A stretch of 64,000 nt of DNA, taken from NCBI GenBank assembly GCA_030998015.1, contig JARWMV010000232.1, forward strand, positions 1,984,001 to 2,048,000. The letters are read 5' to 3'. The position numbers were made by a program, and so were the translations under genes. The notes under the pieces are model-generated. The model was not told the DNA's origin, searched no databases, and saw only the letters and a program-made list of their open reading frames with translations. Below are positions 10,662 through 23,424 of this stretch, piece after piece; the stretch's first letter is position 1; the number at the start of each line of letters is the position of its first letter. The DNA is from Ceratorhiza oryzae-sativae. Taxonomy: Eukaryota > Basidiomycota > Agaricomycetes > Cantharellales > Ceratobasidiaceae.

Positions 10662-11200
10662 CTACTCTTCGGAGCGGAGTTTTGCAGCGGGGTTGGTTAC
10701 TTTTACGCTCAGAGCACGCGCCCTTTGACAAGGCTTTAGTTGTCGGATGTCGGTTACGATACGACGACTCACCGTTCGAGAATCGCAATCCGGTTCTTGC
10801 TGCTCACACCATGCGCAATCTCCGCCGCGAAGCTCTTGTTGTGCATCAACAGGAGCTCAAGCTCGCGGACGTTGTTGACCAAGAGCTTCTTGAGCCCATT
10901 GGGAAGAAGATGGCGAGTCTTCTTGTTAGAGCCGTAACCGATCTACGTGCGAGTATCACTTGAGCACCTGCAAAACACACACCCAAATTGGAACGCACCT
11001 TCGGCATCGGCAGCTGGCCCTTGAACCGCCTGCGCACCCTGTTGTCGATACCCTTTGGCTTCCTCCATGCCTCCTTCACGGAGTGGTAGCGGTCCGATTG
11101 GTGGCGCCTATGGTAAAGAGATGAGGTCGTTGTGGGATGGAGAGTAGAGGGCTACAAACTTGAAAGGCTTGGTACGCTTCTTGACGATTTTGGGGGCCAT
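10662..11200 (-). CDS. RPL32: Large-subunit ribosomal protein eL32
   Basis: Structural protein of the 60S ribosomal subunit. Starts [14 protein letters not shown] at 11200, then after an intron [37 protein letters not shown], and after further introns [42 protein letters not shown] and the end LRSEE. Four exons with ordinary GT-AG introns; the protein length (about 130 residues) equals the family norm. Convergent with the MEMO1 gene (148 bp between stops). Confidence 0.95.
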
Positions 11201-12234
11201 TTTGAGCTATGAACGAAATGTTTTGTTAGCTTCATCCCAAATTACTCACAAAGCAAGCTCCTGTCCATCCATCCGCGACCCACTGAATCCATCCAGTCAT
11301 CTCGTGCAACCCGTCGCTTCATGGCAGCCGCATACCAGCAACATGTCCCACAGACGATTTACATGGACATGGACTCACTCTGTCTACGGGTCTTGATGTG
11401 TCGGGGACGCCGCTTGTATCGTTGGTATCAAATCGCCGGGATGCGGACCGGATCCAAATTTCCTACTGCTTCCGGTTTATCACATCACATTGCTTTTGTC
11501 ACATCATACACTGAAGGGTCCAAAAGCTTTCTTTGTCATCCTCTCCTAGCACCCCCGAGGCGAAGCCCAACCCCAACTTAGAATTAACATACGTTTAAAG
11601 TGTGCGAAGAATGGATCAACTTGATGCCTGAGCGATGCTTGCTATTGTTGTGGCAAAACACATGTGAAGCACTGACCTCACCTCATGAAAAAAGGGAGGC
11701 AAAAAATTATAAAGTTGTACGGGAGATGTTTATACACTAGCATGGAGCTCGAGGGTCCACAAATATGACGAGAAATGAATGACTGGCGAATCAAGGCCTT
11801 CGGACTTGAGCCGATGCGAGGTTGACACGAGGTTTAATAACCGAAAAAGGAACTAAACTACTCGGGGCGGTATGCCTAGGTCCGTTGCGCGCTGGTGGGC
11901 TTAAAGCATGAGCATAAGAGCTTAAAAAAGAGTTGGCCGGGCTGGCTCGATGAATTATCCCAATTGTGTTGTGCGGCCATAGATAGAGTTGTGACCATAT
12001 ATTACAAAAGCTCAGCGAATTTGTAGAACTCTGCCCATAATTCGGCAAGAGCAATGTGGGCAGCCCGGTCACGGGCACATCAATATCGAATATCTTGTTG
12101 AAAGTTCCACTTCGTGAAGGTCCGGCCCATCGATATTCCCACCCATTGAGATACGCTGTTTGAGCAGCGCATATATACAGCGGAGGGGGTGCGGATGGGG
12201 GGGGAGCAATCGTACCCCTCCACACTTGAGCACC
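11201..12234. other. Long divergent intergenic region, eL32 / dienelactone hydrolase
   Basis: About 1 kb with no supported gene. It holds the eL32 promoter and a G-rich run near 12183-12206. A 155-codon minus-strand frame (11791-12258) runs into the first exon of the neighbouring gene and looks random. Confidence 0.4.
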
Positions 12235-13520
12235 ATGTTGATCAACAAGACCCACCAAGACGTCAAAACATCCAACGGAACAATCAGGATATTCGTTGTC
12301 TCACCAGTCATCCAAGGTAGGAACAATGCAATGCCGACTGGAAACGCAGTTAGCTGAGCTTTAGTATAGGATATCCAGAGGCAAAATTTCCAGGAGTTGT
12401 AGTATTCAGGTGAGACCGTTGGTATAGCTTATCGCATCTCGATTGACGATCGCCCTCTAGTGAGATCTACCAAGTAACGGGACCAGTAGAAAGATTCGCG
12501 GGTCAGATAGCTAGCCAAGGCTACATAGTTGGTACGTTACAATACACTAGTGTATAATTAGGCAATACTCACGTCATAAACCCAGCCTGTCCATCATCTT
12601 ACCATGAATTCGTTGGCCCAGAGCCTCTCTCTTATGATACGAAAGGTTTGTGTCTATATCAGTCGAATTTGCCCGACGTCTTATGCCGATCCACTTTGTC
12701 CAGGAACCGATCTTGGCAACGACCTCAAGGTAAGGTGAATATAGGCTGCTTGAGTATGACTTACGATGAGTAAATTAGATACAAAAAGAGCTGGCTGCAT
12801 ATGATGAAGATGCGACTGTCGCCATAGACCTTCTCACTTCGCTACCCAACTGCTCTGGTCGTATCGCAGCTACAGGAATGTGTCTTGGTGGACACCTTGC
12901 GTTCCGCGTAAGCCTTAGTCATCTAAGCCTGAGCGGATATTAATATTGCTCGCTAGGCTTCTTTTGATCGTCGTGTGCTTGCATCAGTATGTTTCTTTGC
13001 GACAGATATTCACTCCAAAACTCTGGGCAAAGGCAAAAATGACGATTCGTTGGCTCGTGCCGAGCGAGGCGATGTCAATGCGGAACTTGTTATGATATTC
13101 GGCAAGCAGGTTGGTTTTTTCAATGCAACAGCAGAGCCATTTCCTACTAACTTTTTGCTCCAGGACACACACGTTCCTCGAGCAGGGCGCGACCTTATCA
13201 GGAAAACACTTGAGGATGCCAACGTAACTTTTAGCGTGCGTATACTCTTCGATAAACCGTAACCAAGCCTGACCTTATCATGTCCATAGTGGATAGAGGT
13301 TCAAGCACAGCACGCATTTATCAGGGACGAGCAATCAAAAGGACGCTGGGACGCAGCTCTGACACGCTCCTGCTTTAACTTCATGATGGAAGGTAGGTCG
13401 TACACAAACGTTTCTGATTCAAGGTTCTCATAGCTTTGGCCTATAGTATTTGACCGTACTGTTGCCCGTGATCTGGGCAAACATGTGCCTGTCAGTGGGG
13501 AGATTAAGCATGTCTGTTGA
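12235..13520 (+). CDS. Dienelactone hydrolase family protein
   Basis: Alpha/beta hydrolase of the carboxymethylenebutenolidase family, which opens dienelactone-type lactones; the actual substrate is unknown. Starts MLINKTHQDVKTSNGTIRIF. Later exons give YPEAKFPGVVVF, the nucleophile elbow ATGMCLGGHLAFR with catalytic Cys (the family uses Cys, not Ser), the catalytic Asp in FGKQDTHVP and the catalytic His in WIEVQAQHAFIRDE. The triad Cys-Asp-His is therefore complete. About seven short introns. Ends SGEIKHVC. The start follows CACC, a good context. The conserved blocks suggest an active cytosolic enzyme. Confidence 0.85.
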
Positions 13521-14483
13521 TTCGATTGATCTGATGAATGGATGTAAATGAAACGTTGGTTGATTGCCCATGGGCACGAAAACTCGTAGCGGTGTTCGCT
13601 TTGCGTGCGCAAACCCGCCCAGATAAACGACCGAACAAACAGAAAGAAGGCCCGGTACAGTTTACCTATGGAATTTTCCTGAGCGATTTCGGCGTTCATT
13701 CTGAGAGCGACTTAGTGGTCATCCGCCCGGTTGCCTGAGACAAAATGACTCCAATATTCACCATAACTTAGTGGACGAGTTTCAAATACACAACATCCAT
13801 GCGATGGAGCACGTTCAAGTATGAGGTTCAAACAGAGTTAGTAAAACGGTGGACTTAGTCGAATCAAACAATTTGCCGACCAAGGGCGGCCTCTCTCCCG
13901 AGCGGCCGAATGAAGTTCGTCTGCCAGAGCATTTTGATTAGGCAAAAATACCCGACGACAACTGTATGGTCGGTATCTTGGAGGAAGGTGGTGCCAAGTG
14001 CAGAATCGTTCTTTCAAACGTCACTTGATTGGTTTGATCCACTGTCGCTGCAGTGTCTGCTACCATTGGAGAGAGCAGCTCTGTCTGCACGAATGTGTTC
14101 AGCAAAGTTTGGCATGATTTAATACTCAAAACTTACCAACCCATTACAATGGCGAGTAATCAAGACCAATTGAAAATCCTACCCGAATTGATTGGTACGA
14201 TTAACCATCAACCGGGTAACCACCTGTCGCCGACAGCGGTCATCCCCCCCACGCCGACAAACCCCAGCGAGGTCCAAGCAGAGCGTGATGGCTGGTTGCG
14301 AGCCCGAAAAAAGCTCGTTGGTTGGTAGCATTCACAAACAAATCACGGCTTTGGATGAAAGGGCGTCGAACCCCATTCCTTCAGTGCATTTAAAATAGTT
14401 CAATGCATACAGGTGATAAGAATGAGTACAGAATTGCGATGAAAAAAGGAGAAAACAACAGGAAGACGGTATCGATACAATCT
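13521..14483. other. Intergenic region with a possible small minus-strand transcript
   Basis: No conserved gene. Contains a clean minus-strand intron and a short frame, listed separately, and a plus-strand frame of 91 codons at 14053-14328 without recognisable features. Confidence 0.35.
13938..14066 (-). CDS. Possible small spliced gene, 42+ residues (doubtful)
   Basis: A well-formed minus-strand intron (about 14092-14143: GTAAGT, branch-like GCTGAAC, CGTGCAG) leads into an open frame. From the first ATG (14066) it encodes MVADTAATVDQTNQVTFER and ends IQLSSGIFA. The frame is also open through the exon 5' end, and a further short intron could extend the 3' end. No family recognised. It lies downstream of EF-1alpha on the same strand, so part of a long 3' untranslated region is an alternative. 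Confidence 0.2.
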   Translation of the reverse strand: MVADTAATVDQTNQVTFERTILHLAPPSSKIPTIQLSSGIFA

Positions 14484-16251
<1,768 letters not shown>

Positions 16252-16988
16252 TTTTTTCTATTCTGGAGTAGATGGCAGCTGGTTAGTATATGGTGGTGGC
16301 AGGATCGAGGAGTGGGCGTCGAGAGAGGATGTGAGTGCGGTGGAGTGACCCTCAGCCCTGTCCATCCGGATGCAATCGGGTCCATCCATCGACCCGAGCG
16401 GTCGCGACTCGCGAGCGCGGCGCATACAGGGGGCTCGATGGCGACGTGCTGGACGGCGAACTCACTGAAAATTTATTGGATGTATTTGTGGACGAGGCCG
16501 GAGGAGGGAAGAGGTGCAGCGGGTGGAGTCCACACGGGGGGGAACTTAAGGGCGAGCAGGTCCCGGATCAAGAAGTTTTCACAGCTCCAAAATCTTCAAA
16601 TCTCCACAAATCCATCGATTACGAACCAGTCTGCAAAAAATTTTGGGCCTTTCCCGAGTCAATGGCAGTCATGGTTCACCATGTATGGTGAACTTCCCCT
16701 TTGCCCTCAGCTTCTGTGCTATCACTTATCCGAGTCACACGCATATACCCTGGTGTCCCTGCATGCCTGGTCATGCCAACCGCAGGTTCCGGCAAGGTCC
16801 CCAAACAGGGGGACGGCGTTCTTCAAAATATGCTATGCAAAGGATATGATTGATGTAATGGTGAAATATGTGCAGATCGACAATTGGTTGCATACAAACA
16901 TAGTACACTCAAATGAAAGGTTAATCGTATAATTGTTCACTAAACCACGTGTGATCCAAATCCTGACAAAGCGTTCCCCGTCTCCTGC
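16252..16988. promoter_or_regulatory. EF-1alpha promoter/leader region
   Basis: No gene seen. Holds the EF-1alpha 5' region and the 3' flank of the kinase gene. A CACGTG hexamer lies at about 16947-16952. Plus-strand frames here lack family features. Confidence 0.4.
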
Positions 16989-19448
16989 TCATTTGGTCTC
17001 GGCCTCGCTTGGGGGATTCCACTCGGACCAACCAGTCCCACCTGCCAAGTAGCGACTGACCATGATGTTCTCAAACGTTGGCCGCTTGGACACATCTACT
17101 GATAGACACGCCTTGACAAGCTCTAACGCATCGTCTAACTTGCCTCCGCCATCTGGCTCTTCGCATGCAACTTCTTGACCGTATCCGCAGCGTTCCAACA
17201 AGCCTTCCAGAGCCTTGGAATCTGGCGCGAGGCCGTTCTGTGCTTCTTGCGCAGATGAAAATGGACACTCGCCGACTAGAAGCACGTAGGCGACCACGCC
17301 AAATGCCCATACATCCTGCGGGGGACCGGTATATCGTTCTCCGCGGAGAATTTCAGGTCCCGCATAGTCGAGGCTGAGGCGACATGTCAATACGCGACAA
17401 ACACGTTTTGCCTCGCGCTGCTTACGTTCCGCTAAAGGTGTCCCAACCACCTCGCCTTACGACACCTGAGCTCCCGAAATCTATTAACCAACACCTACCA
17501 GAGGGGCCAAGTACTGTGGGAATATTTAGATTTGAGACAGGAATCCCGTTCACGCCTCACGTACCAACATTCTCATCCTTGATGTCTCGGTGGCATATAC
17601 CTTTGCTGTGTAAAAACGCTAAAGCATCGGCCATCTGGCCTAGGTAGCCTCGTATTAAGAAACCTGGCAAGCCTTGAGGATACATCTCCACCAAATCGAA
17701 CAAGTCATTTGGAGGCGAATCTCTAGAGCTGATCCCAGGAAACTCGTGCCCGTCTATCTTCGGGAACGATGGGGCAGAGGAGGGAAGCAGCAGGTAATAA
17801 AAGTGGGCGTCCTCCCAGAAATCTAGCAAAGGGCAGATACTGGGGTGGCCCTTCACAATCTGACCTTCTACCCACTCCCAAGGCGTCGACTGAAAGTCGA
17901 TGTTATAGTGCGAGGCGAATGAGGACGGAGCGAAGGAGACGCTGGGCTATCTTTGATCGACTTTGCAGATGAATCCGGATGGGCCGAAAGATAGCGCGAC
18001 GGATCCCAGGGTCTCTTGCGGGGCAACTTGAAGGAAGTGGATGACAGAGCATTCATCACGTAGATTTCGATGGGAATTGTGCCATGTATGGGGTGTTTTT
18101 TCCAGCAGTCAGCAAGAATACGGGATTTAATGATCTGTTTAATAATAACGTTGGGCTATTGAAAGGCATTAGCTATAAAATAACTATGGCTTTGCGAAGT
18201 ACTCACACCTAAACTGCCATCTATCTTAAATTCTCTTGCCCTTTTGACCATTCCGTATGCCCCGCGACCAGCTTCCCCTAGGACCATGAAGTTATCAATC
18301 GTTCGAGCGCCCAAATAAGGAACCTGGTCGCCTGCACCGGGGCTTGGTGGCGCGGTCGCGGCAGTGCTCGCAATGCTAAGGAATGAGCTAGTCGAGTTGA
18401 AGCGTGAGAGCCGAGGAACGAGCGGAGGGGGAGCAGGGGATGGGTCTACGGGAGGCGAAGGCATAGGTGCGACAGGAACCTGCCTCCCGGAGACAACAGA
18501 CACCCTCCTAGACTGGTTGGAGCGAGACCGCGTTACTCTAGGGGAGCTAATACGGCTGCTTGTGCTCTGAGGAGAGCCAGGAAGATGGTGAGATGAAGAG
18601 GATGGAGAGAGATTAGGGGACCGAACACGGGGAGAGTGGAACGGAGACATCTCGGCCGGGGTGGAAGTTCCAGAATACGAAAATGCACGGTGGGGGAGTG
18701 GGGAATGGGGGCGATGGGGAGGCGAGTTGCCGTTCGCTGAGCCATTAAGACTGAGCCCGAGCGTCGCCTGAGGGGGTTGGCCAACAATCATCGAGGCCGA
18801 GCGCGTTGGGGCCCGGGGCGGGTCGGGGGTGGGTGGTATGATGAGCAGATTGGCGGTGCCATCGACAGGCGCAGGCAACGAGTTTGGCTCCCTGGCTGGA
18901 GGCGTGGGCTGGTCGGACTCGTCTTGTATGTTTAGGGCTCTGCTGTGCTGGCCACTGTGGTGGCTATTGTTGTCATCGTCGTTGTCATTGTCGCTTTCGT
19001 CTTCCCACGTCCAATCGAAGCCCCTGCCGATGCTGGTGACGCCGTAGTTGTCACCGAGACTGGTTGTCCTAGCCAGACGGGTTGGCTCAATCGCGATGAC
19101 CCTGCCATCGTCATCGTCGGCTTCCTCTGGCTGCGTCTTGATCGACTGCTTGGCGGCGGTGTGCTCCTCAAGGCCGTTAAGCCCACTCTTCATATTGATG
19201 AGCCCGAGAGTGGGTGGGGCGGAATGCGATTGGCGCAGTGCAATGCGTCCCCCCATCCTCGTCGGGGACGACGATTGTTGCGGTGGATCTGGAAGCTGGG
19301 TCGACATGGGCGGGAGGTGTGCTGTGTTGCGCAAAGGTGCGGGGTGGTCGCTGGAGAGTGGGTCCTTGTCGCGCCCGTGCTTGGGCTCAGCCAGCGACCT
19401 GTCAATGTCCGATTCGAGAAGGTATACTCCCGAGTCGATTGTGCTCAT
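16989..19448 (-). CDS. PAS-kinase-type Ser/Thr protein kinase with long disordered N-terminus
   Basis: The first ~380 residues are low-complexity (Ser/Pro/His/Asp-rich). The kinase domain follows: glycine loop GEAGRGAYGMV, catalytic loop CHRDIKDENV, metal motif LIDFGSSG, activation end TFSGTLDYAGPEIL, then TGPPQDVWAFGVVAYVLL. This activation segment resembles PAS kinase (PASK/Psk1), which links glucose state to glycogen and translation. I see no PAS domain in the N-terminal region, so regulation may differ. Exons join across several introns (for example donor GG|GTGTGAGT near 18210); the border near 17,890-18,000 I could not settle. Ends NPPSEAETK. DUG3 lies upstream on the same strand. Confidence 0.82.
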
Positions 19449-19898
19449 GAGCGGTGTAGGAATAGGCGAGTGGCCGTCGTGTGCTGGAACAAGGACAGCA
19501 CGACAGCGGGGCGATGGCGGGCGTGTGTAAGTATCCAGTTGATGAGGTCAGACAAATCATTGATCCTTGGACCCTATCCCTTCGACCCTTCCAAATAGAC
19601 ACCCGCACGCTATAAGCGCTTCTCTTTCTTGTCTTCCACAAGCCTTGATCTAGAGGCTTGTGTCCGAGCGCGAGCGCAGGAAATCCTTGGGCTTGTATAC
19701 CGGCGCGTGCCAAATTACGTTCGGGGCTGGCGCTGTGCCTTATGTTGGGGAGACTGAGATGGACAGGGGCGATTCAAGGTCCCGTGTCCAGTGTGGCTGA
19801 AATTGGGCAAATCCGCCAAAGGGTGAAAACTATCCATACTAAATGTCTCATACAAATGTCCTTCAAGTAACGGCTACCACAGTCAAACAAAAGCTTCC
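19449..19898. other. Intergenic region between tandem minus-strand genes
   Basis: No gene or distinct repeat seen; kinase promoter and DUG3 3' flank. Confidence 0.4.
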
Positions 19899-21617
19899 TT
19901 AATGCCCTGCAATACCCTCACTTGGCGGCGAGACATCGTGCCCGTTTGTCACCTGGGCACGGCTCAGCAAGCCCTTGGTTGCTGCAAAGTCACCGAATCG
20001 CTTGTTGGCAGCGGAATAGGGAACGTGGAATTCATCAATGATGGGTATTTGAAGAATGTTCATCTAGTGTCGATGTGTCAGCAAGATCCCCAATACTAAC
20101 TAGCGGAGCTACCTTGGGCGTGATAACTATATAATACGCATGTTAGCTGATTCCATTTTAAGATGCAAAAGACTAGACATACCCACAATGGTGTTGGTCC
20201 GTACCTCCATCCAATCGGCTGAAATGTAGGAATTAGCATAGGCTAGTGAACAAGCCAAATGGATCCTACCCTTCTCAAAAGTCAAAGGTTCGCTAGCAAT
20301 GAGGAAGATGTTTTCCCGTTTATCCGACTTAGTCATCCGATAGTGCCCTCCTGGCGCAAACTCGTTGAAACTAGTCCCGGAACTAAACCACTAGACAACA
20401 TATCACTTGCGGTATTACCTAATAGCAAGGATCCGGACATACCAAGGATGCTGCTTCGTCGGTTCGAGAAGAAATATACCGGGTCGCCACTGAAAGGGTT
20501 TTGTAGACGGGCGTTCTAGCATCGTGGGGCGTCTACGTACCAACCGACTTTCCATCCGTAACACAAAAGTTCATCAACGAAGGCTGAGTCGGGTCAGCCA
20601 CGGACTGGACCGAAGGTCTGAAATACTGACTTCTGTGATGCCAGCCTCCCGAGCCCAGTCGTTAAGCTGCGCAATACACTTGAGCATCGCATTCTTCAAT
20701 ATATTTGGAGAAAAAGCCTTTGATTTTGGATTTGGGAGCTTCAGTCGAAATTAGTTTTCGCAACATTGGTCTTGCCATTATGAGGCTCACAAATGAAAGG
20801 AACAAAGCAAATGCCCACTCGGAATCCGTATTGCCCTGTGGCACTGAGAACAGCTCGTCTGATAGTGCAGACTGAAGCTTCCGTTTGATCAAGTGGAAAT
20901 CCGCAATGCCGCCATTGTGCATCCACTGGCGTGCCCATGTCAGTCACCTTAACTAAAAATTCAACCACAACCCACCATAAGTTTACCATAACTCCATGGA
21001 TGGCAATTATCCAAGGACAGCGATCCTGCAGTAGTCGCTCTGACGTGCGCGCTATACGAATGGTAACGTGAGACAAAGCAGCGTGCGTTTACGAGATATG
21101 CCTACAACACAAGAGGGGACTTGATCTTGACCGCTAGGCGTGTAAGGTTGGCCTATAATAGCTGCTAGATATGGGGCTGATTACTAGGTAAGGCCAACTT
21201 ACGTTGTTCCACGCCTAGGTTGTTTGATTTGTTCAGATGAACAACCATGCAAAGCTATGAACAGCACGTACTGGGGTTACAGAGTTAAAGATACAGGGTT
21301 CTCCCTGCGACGAACTACGCTCTTCCTCTGGGTGCTCAAGTTCGTGCTCGTCATACCAACCTAACCAGTTCGCCAATCACACAAAGATCTCACAGTACTT
21401 TACTTCACTCACCAACACCAAATCCATCCCGTTGATAGGACGTCGTCTGTCTAGCCGCAACCGGCTATCAAACGCCTGGTTAATGATAGAGTGGCAAGGT
21501 CGGGTTAAAAGCTAACACACGCCGCTGTGTCAGTTCGTGCGAAACGAGGCGCGCAATCTCCCTTACGTGCGAAAGCTCAATCGCGTCGGTTCCTTTGTAA
21601 ATAAGCAGACGGCACAT
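19899..21617 (-). CDS. DUG3: DUG3-like class II glutamine amidotransferase
   Basis: Starts MCRLLIYKG, placing the N-terminal nucleophile Cys at residue 2 after Met removal. Further blocks: INQAFDSRLRLDRRRPING, VGWYDEHE, AHVRATTAGSLSLDNCHPW, LMWMHNGGIADFHLIKRKL, PQGNTDSEWAFALFLS, PSLMNFCVTDG, SSGTSFNEFAPGGHYRM, RENIFLIASEPLTFEKADW and IPIIDEFHVPYSA. In yeast Dug3 works with Dug2 in cytosolic glutathione degradation by removing the gamma-glutamyl group. Many short introns; all conserved blocks are present and in order, so the gene looks intact. Ends SEGIAGH. Confidence 0.88.
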
Positions 21618-21935
21618 TGTGAGGAGGAAGGGCGAGGGCAGGTGTACTGATGTCTAGGTGCGGCGTGACTCGAGCCTTTTTATCTAGCCACGTCAAATGG
21701 AGCCACGATAGGCGTGTCTTGATGTCGTGATTGCGTGCAAACCGGAGAATGCTAGGCGCCGAACCGGGGCCGAACACTCGATCATTAAAAAGCGAACTTT
21801 CTGGAGATGACCGGCTTGGGGCAGTGCGATCCATTGATCTTTCCGAGCTACGCGTAAATGGATAAATGCAATTTGTACAAAGCTTGGTATCTCACATAGC
21901 CTGCTACGAAGTAGGAATCAACGGAACCCGAATGT
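21618..21935. other. Intergenic region, nothing notable
   Basis: DUG3 promoter and SSU72 3' flank. No gene seen. Confidence 0.4.
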
Positions 21936-22974
21936 TTAATAGAAACAAACTGCGTGGAGTAAAGAATGTGGATGCCGTTCCTGCTGAGCAGCAAGGATCT
22001 TGGCCATGTCCTCATCCAAATCCTCAGATGCTTCAATCTATGGGACTGAGAAAGTCAGTCTCGAGTTACAAATGGGGAAATTCGCTGAAGACTAGGTTAA
22101 ATCCTGATAAAATGCCGCTATCTCCGCAATATGGAGGGTCGGATGAGATGAGATAGGAACTGTCACTGACCGCTGTTGCCAGGTCTTGAATAGCTAGCCC
22201 TGCCTTCGAAGCCTCCTCATGGTTATCCTTGATTTCAATGTTGATAACATGTACGGGGCGGTTCGACTCGCCACCACGATTAAGCAAGTCTGGTGGAAAT
22301 TTGAGTTCAACATGACTGATAGAGAAACAGCGTAGCACACCTTCGCAGACAGCATCGAAGCACCTTTCTTCACAAGTTATGACGACATCTGCCTGGGTTT
22401 TTGTCTCGTGCCACCTTTCCGGAGCCCGTTTAATCTTCCGGTTACGATCAAGCATCTTAAGGAGTCCGTTTGCCTCATAGCTATGAGGCGTGTTAATATC
22501 AACAAACATACCAAGGCTGAGCATCACTCACAGCCGCCTGTCCTGGTTGTTTAGGTCGTTCCACATATCGTCGTAGGGTGTTCCAAACGAGTAGATATTC
22601 GGTCGGTCAGCGGAAGGACCCGGAAGCCGCACGGCCGAACCCGTTCCTGAAGATATGACGCGGAATCCTCCCTTGGCGAGTACATTATGGGCCTCCATCG
22701 AACGGTTCTGTTCAGTGTATGAGTAAAAGAATACACTGGTGTCTGTGGCGCTGTCACTGACCTGGTTGGAAGCACATACTACACAAAACAAAGGTCGATT
22801 CCGTACCCTATACTGTCCATAGCTCTGAGCGAGTGGGTTGGGGCTCTGAAGGCGTGGCGGGAGGAAACCAGGAGGAGAGTATTGTTGGGGTGGAGGCTCA
22901 CTGACCCCCACAGCCTGATTTCGAGCGAGTCTAGGGTCAATACCTCGGGCACGAAGCCTTGGATCTTGGGACAT
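21936..22974 (-). CDS. SSU72: SSU72 RNA polymerase II CTD phosphatase
   Basis: Removes phosphate from Ser5 of the polymerase II C-terminal repeats and acts in 3' end formation. The signature CX5R motif is CASNQNRS, split by an intron after CASNQ. Other blocks: [85 protein letters not shown] and the end [12 protein letters not shown]. The catalytic domain is preceded by ~50 residues with a duplicated DPRLRAR/DPRLARN element and a Pro/Gln-rich stretch. The first ATG (22974) was chosen because the N-terminal repeat is in frame. Divergent from SWD1. Confidence 0.93.
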
Positions 22975-23424
22975 GAATCGGGGGGAGCTGAGAACGACGT
23001 GCTGTTGAAGCGCGCGTGGGGGATTTAAGCGCAGGCGGCTATTAGAACCACCGCACTTATCTGCATCGATAACGGCAAATTGGGTCAGAGTCCGGAAAAA
23101 TAGGGGTTTGTTGATGACTAGTCTCCCTCAGCAGTATCTATACACTGGTCTCCATCTCGACCCAGCGCTCGCTCGTGTTTTCCCGAGGTGCAATGCACCA
23201 GCAAGGAAGAGGCGGGTCGCACAGCTTCCACTCTGAAGTCATCCCCGGGAGGGCTGGTCATGATAATTAGACTTGACTTACGTTTCGACAGACAGCCTCG
23301 GGCGTGGGCGTCGGGATAGCGAAAGACGGTGGGGGAGCAGGTTCACATGACATTTTATGGCGTGTGAACACGTGACCGGCGGGTCATCCGGTGTTTGGTC
23401 TGGCCAAACACCCACCCCGCCACC
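22975..23424. promoter_or_regulatory. Divergent promoter, SSU72 / SWD1
   Basis: A 450-bp region between two transcription genes. CACGTGAC at 23369-23376 matches a CDEI/Cbf1-like element about 50 bp before the SWD1 start. No gene seen. Confidence 0.4.

Noticed and set aside
11791..12258. 155-codon minus-strand open frame
   Set aside because: It overlaps the first exon of the dienelactone hydrolase gene in antisense, shows no domain-like composition, and a frame of this length is expected by chance in 64 kb.
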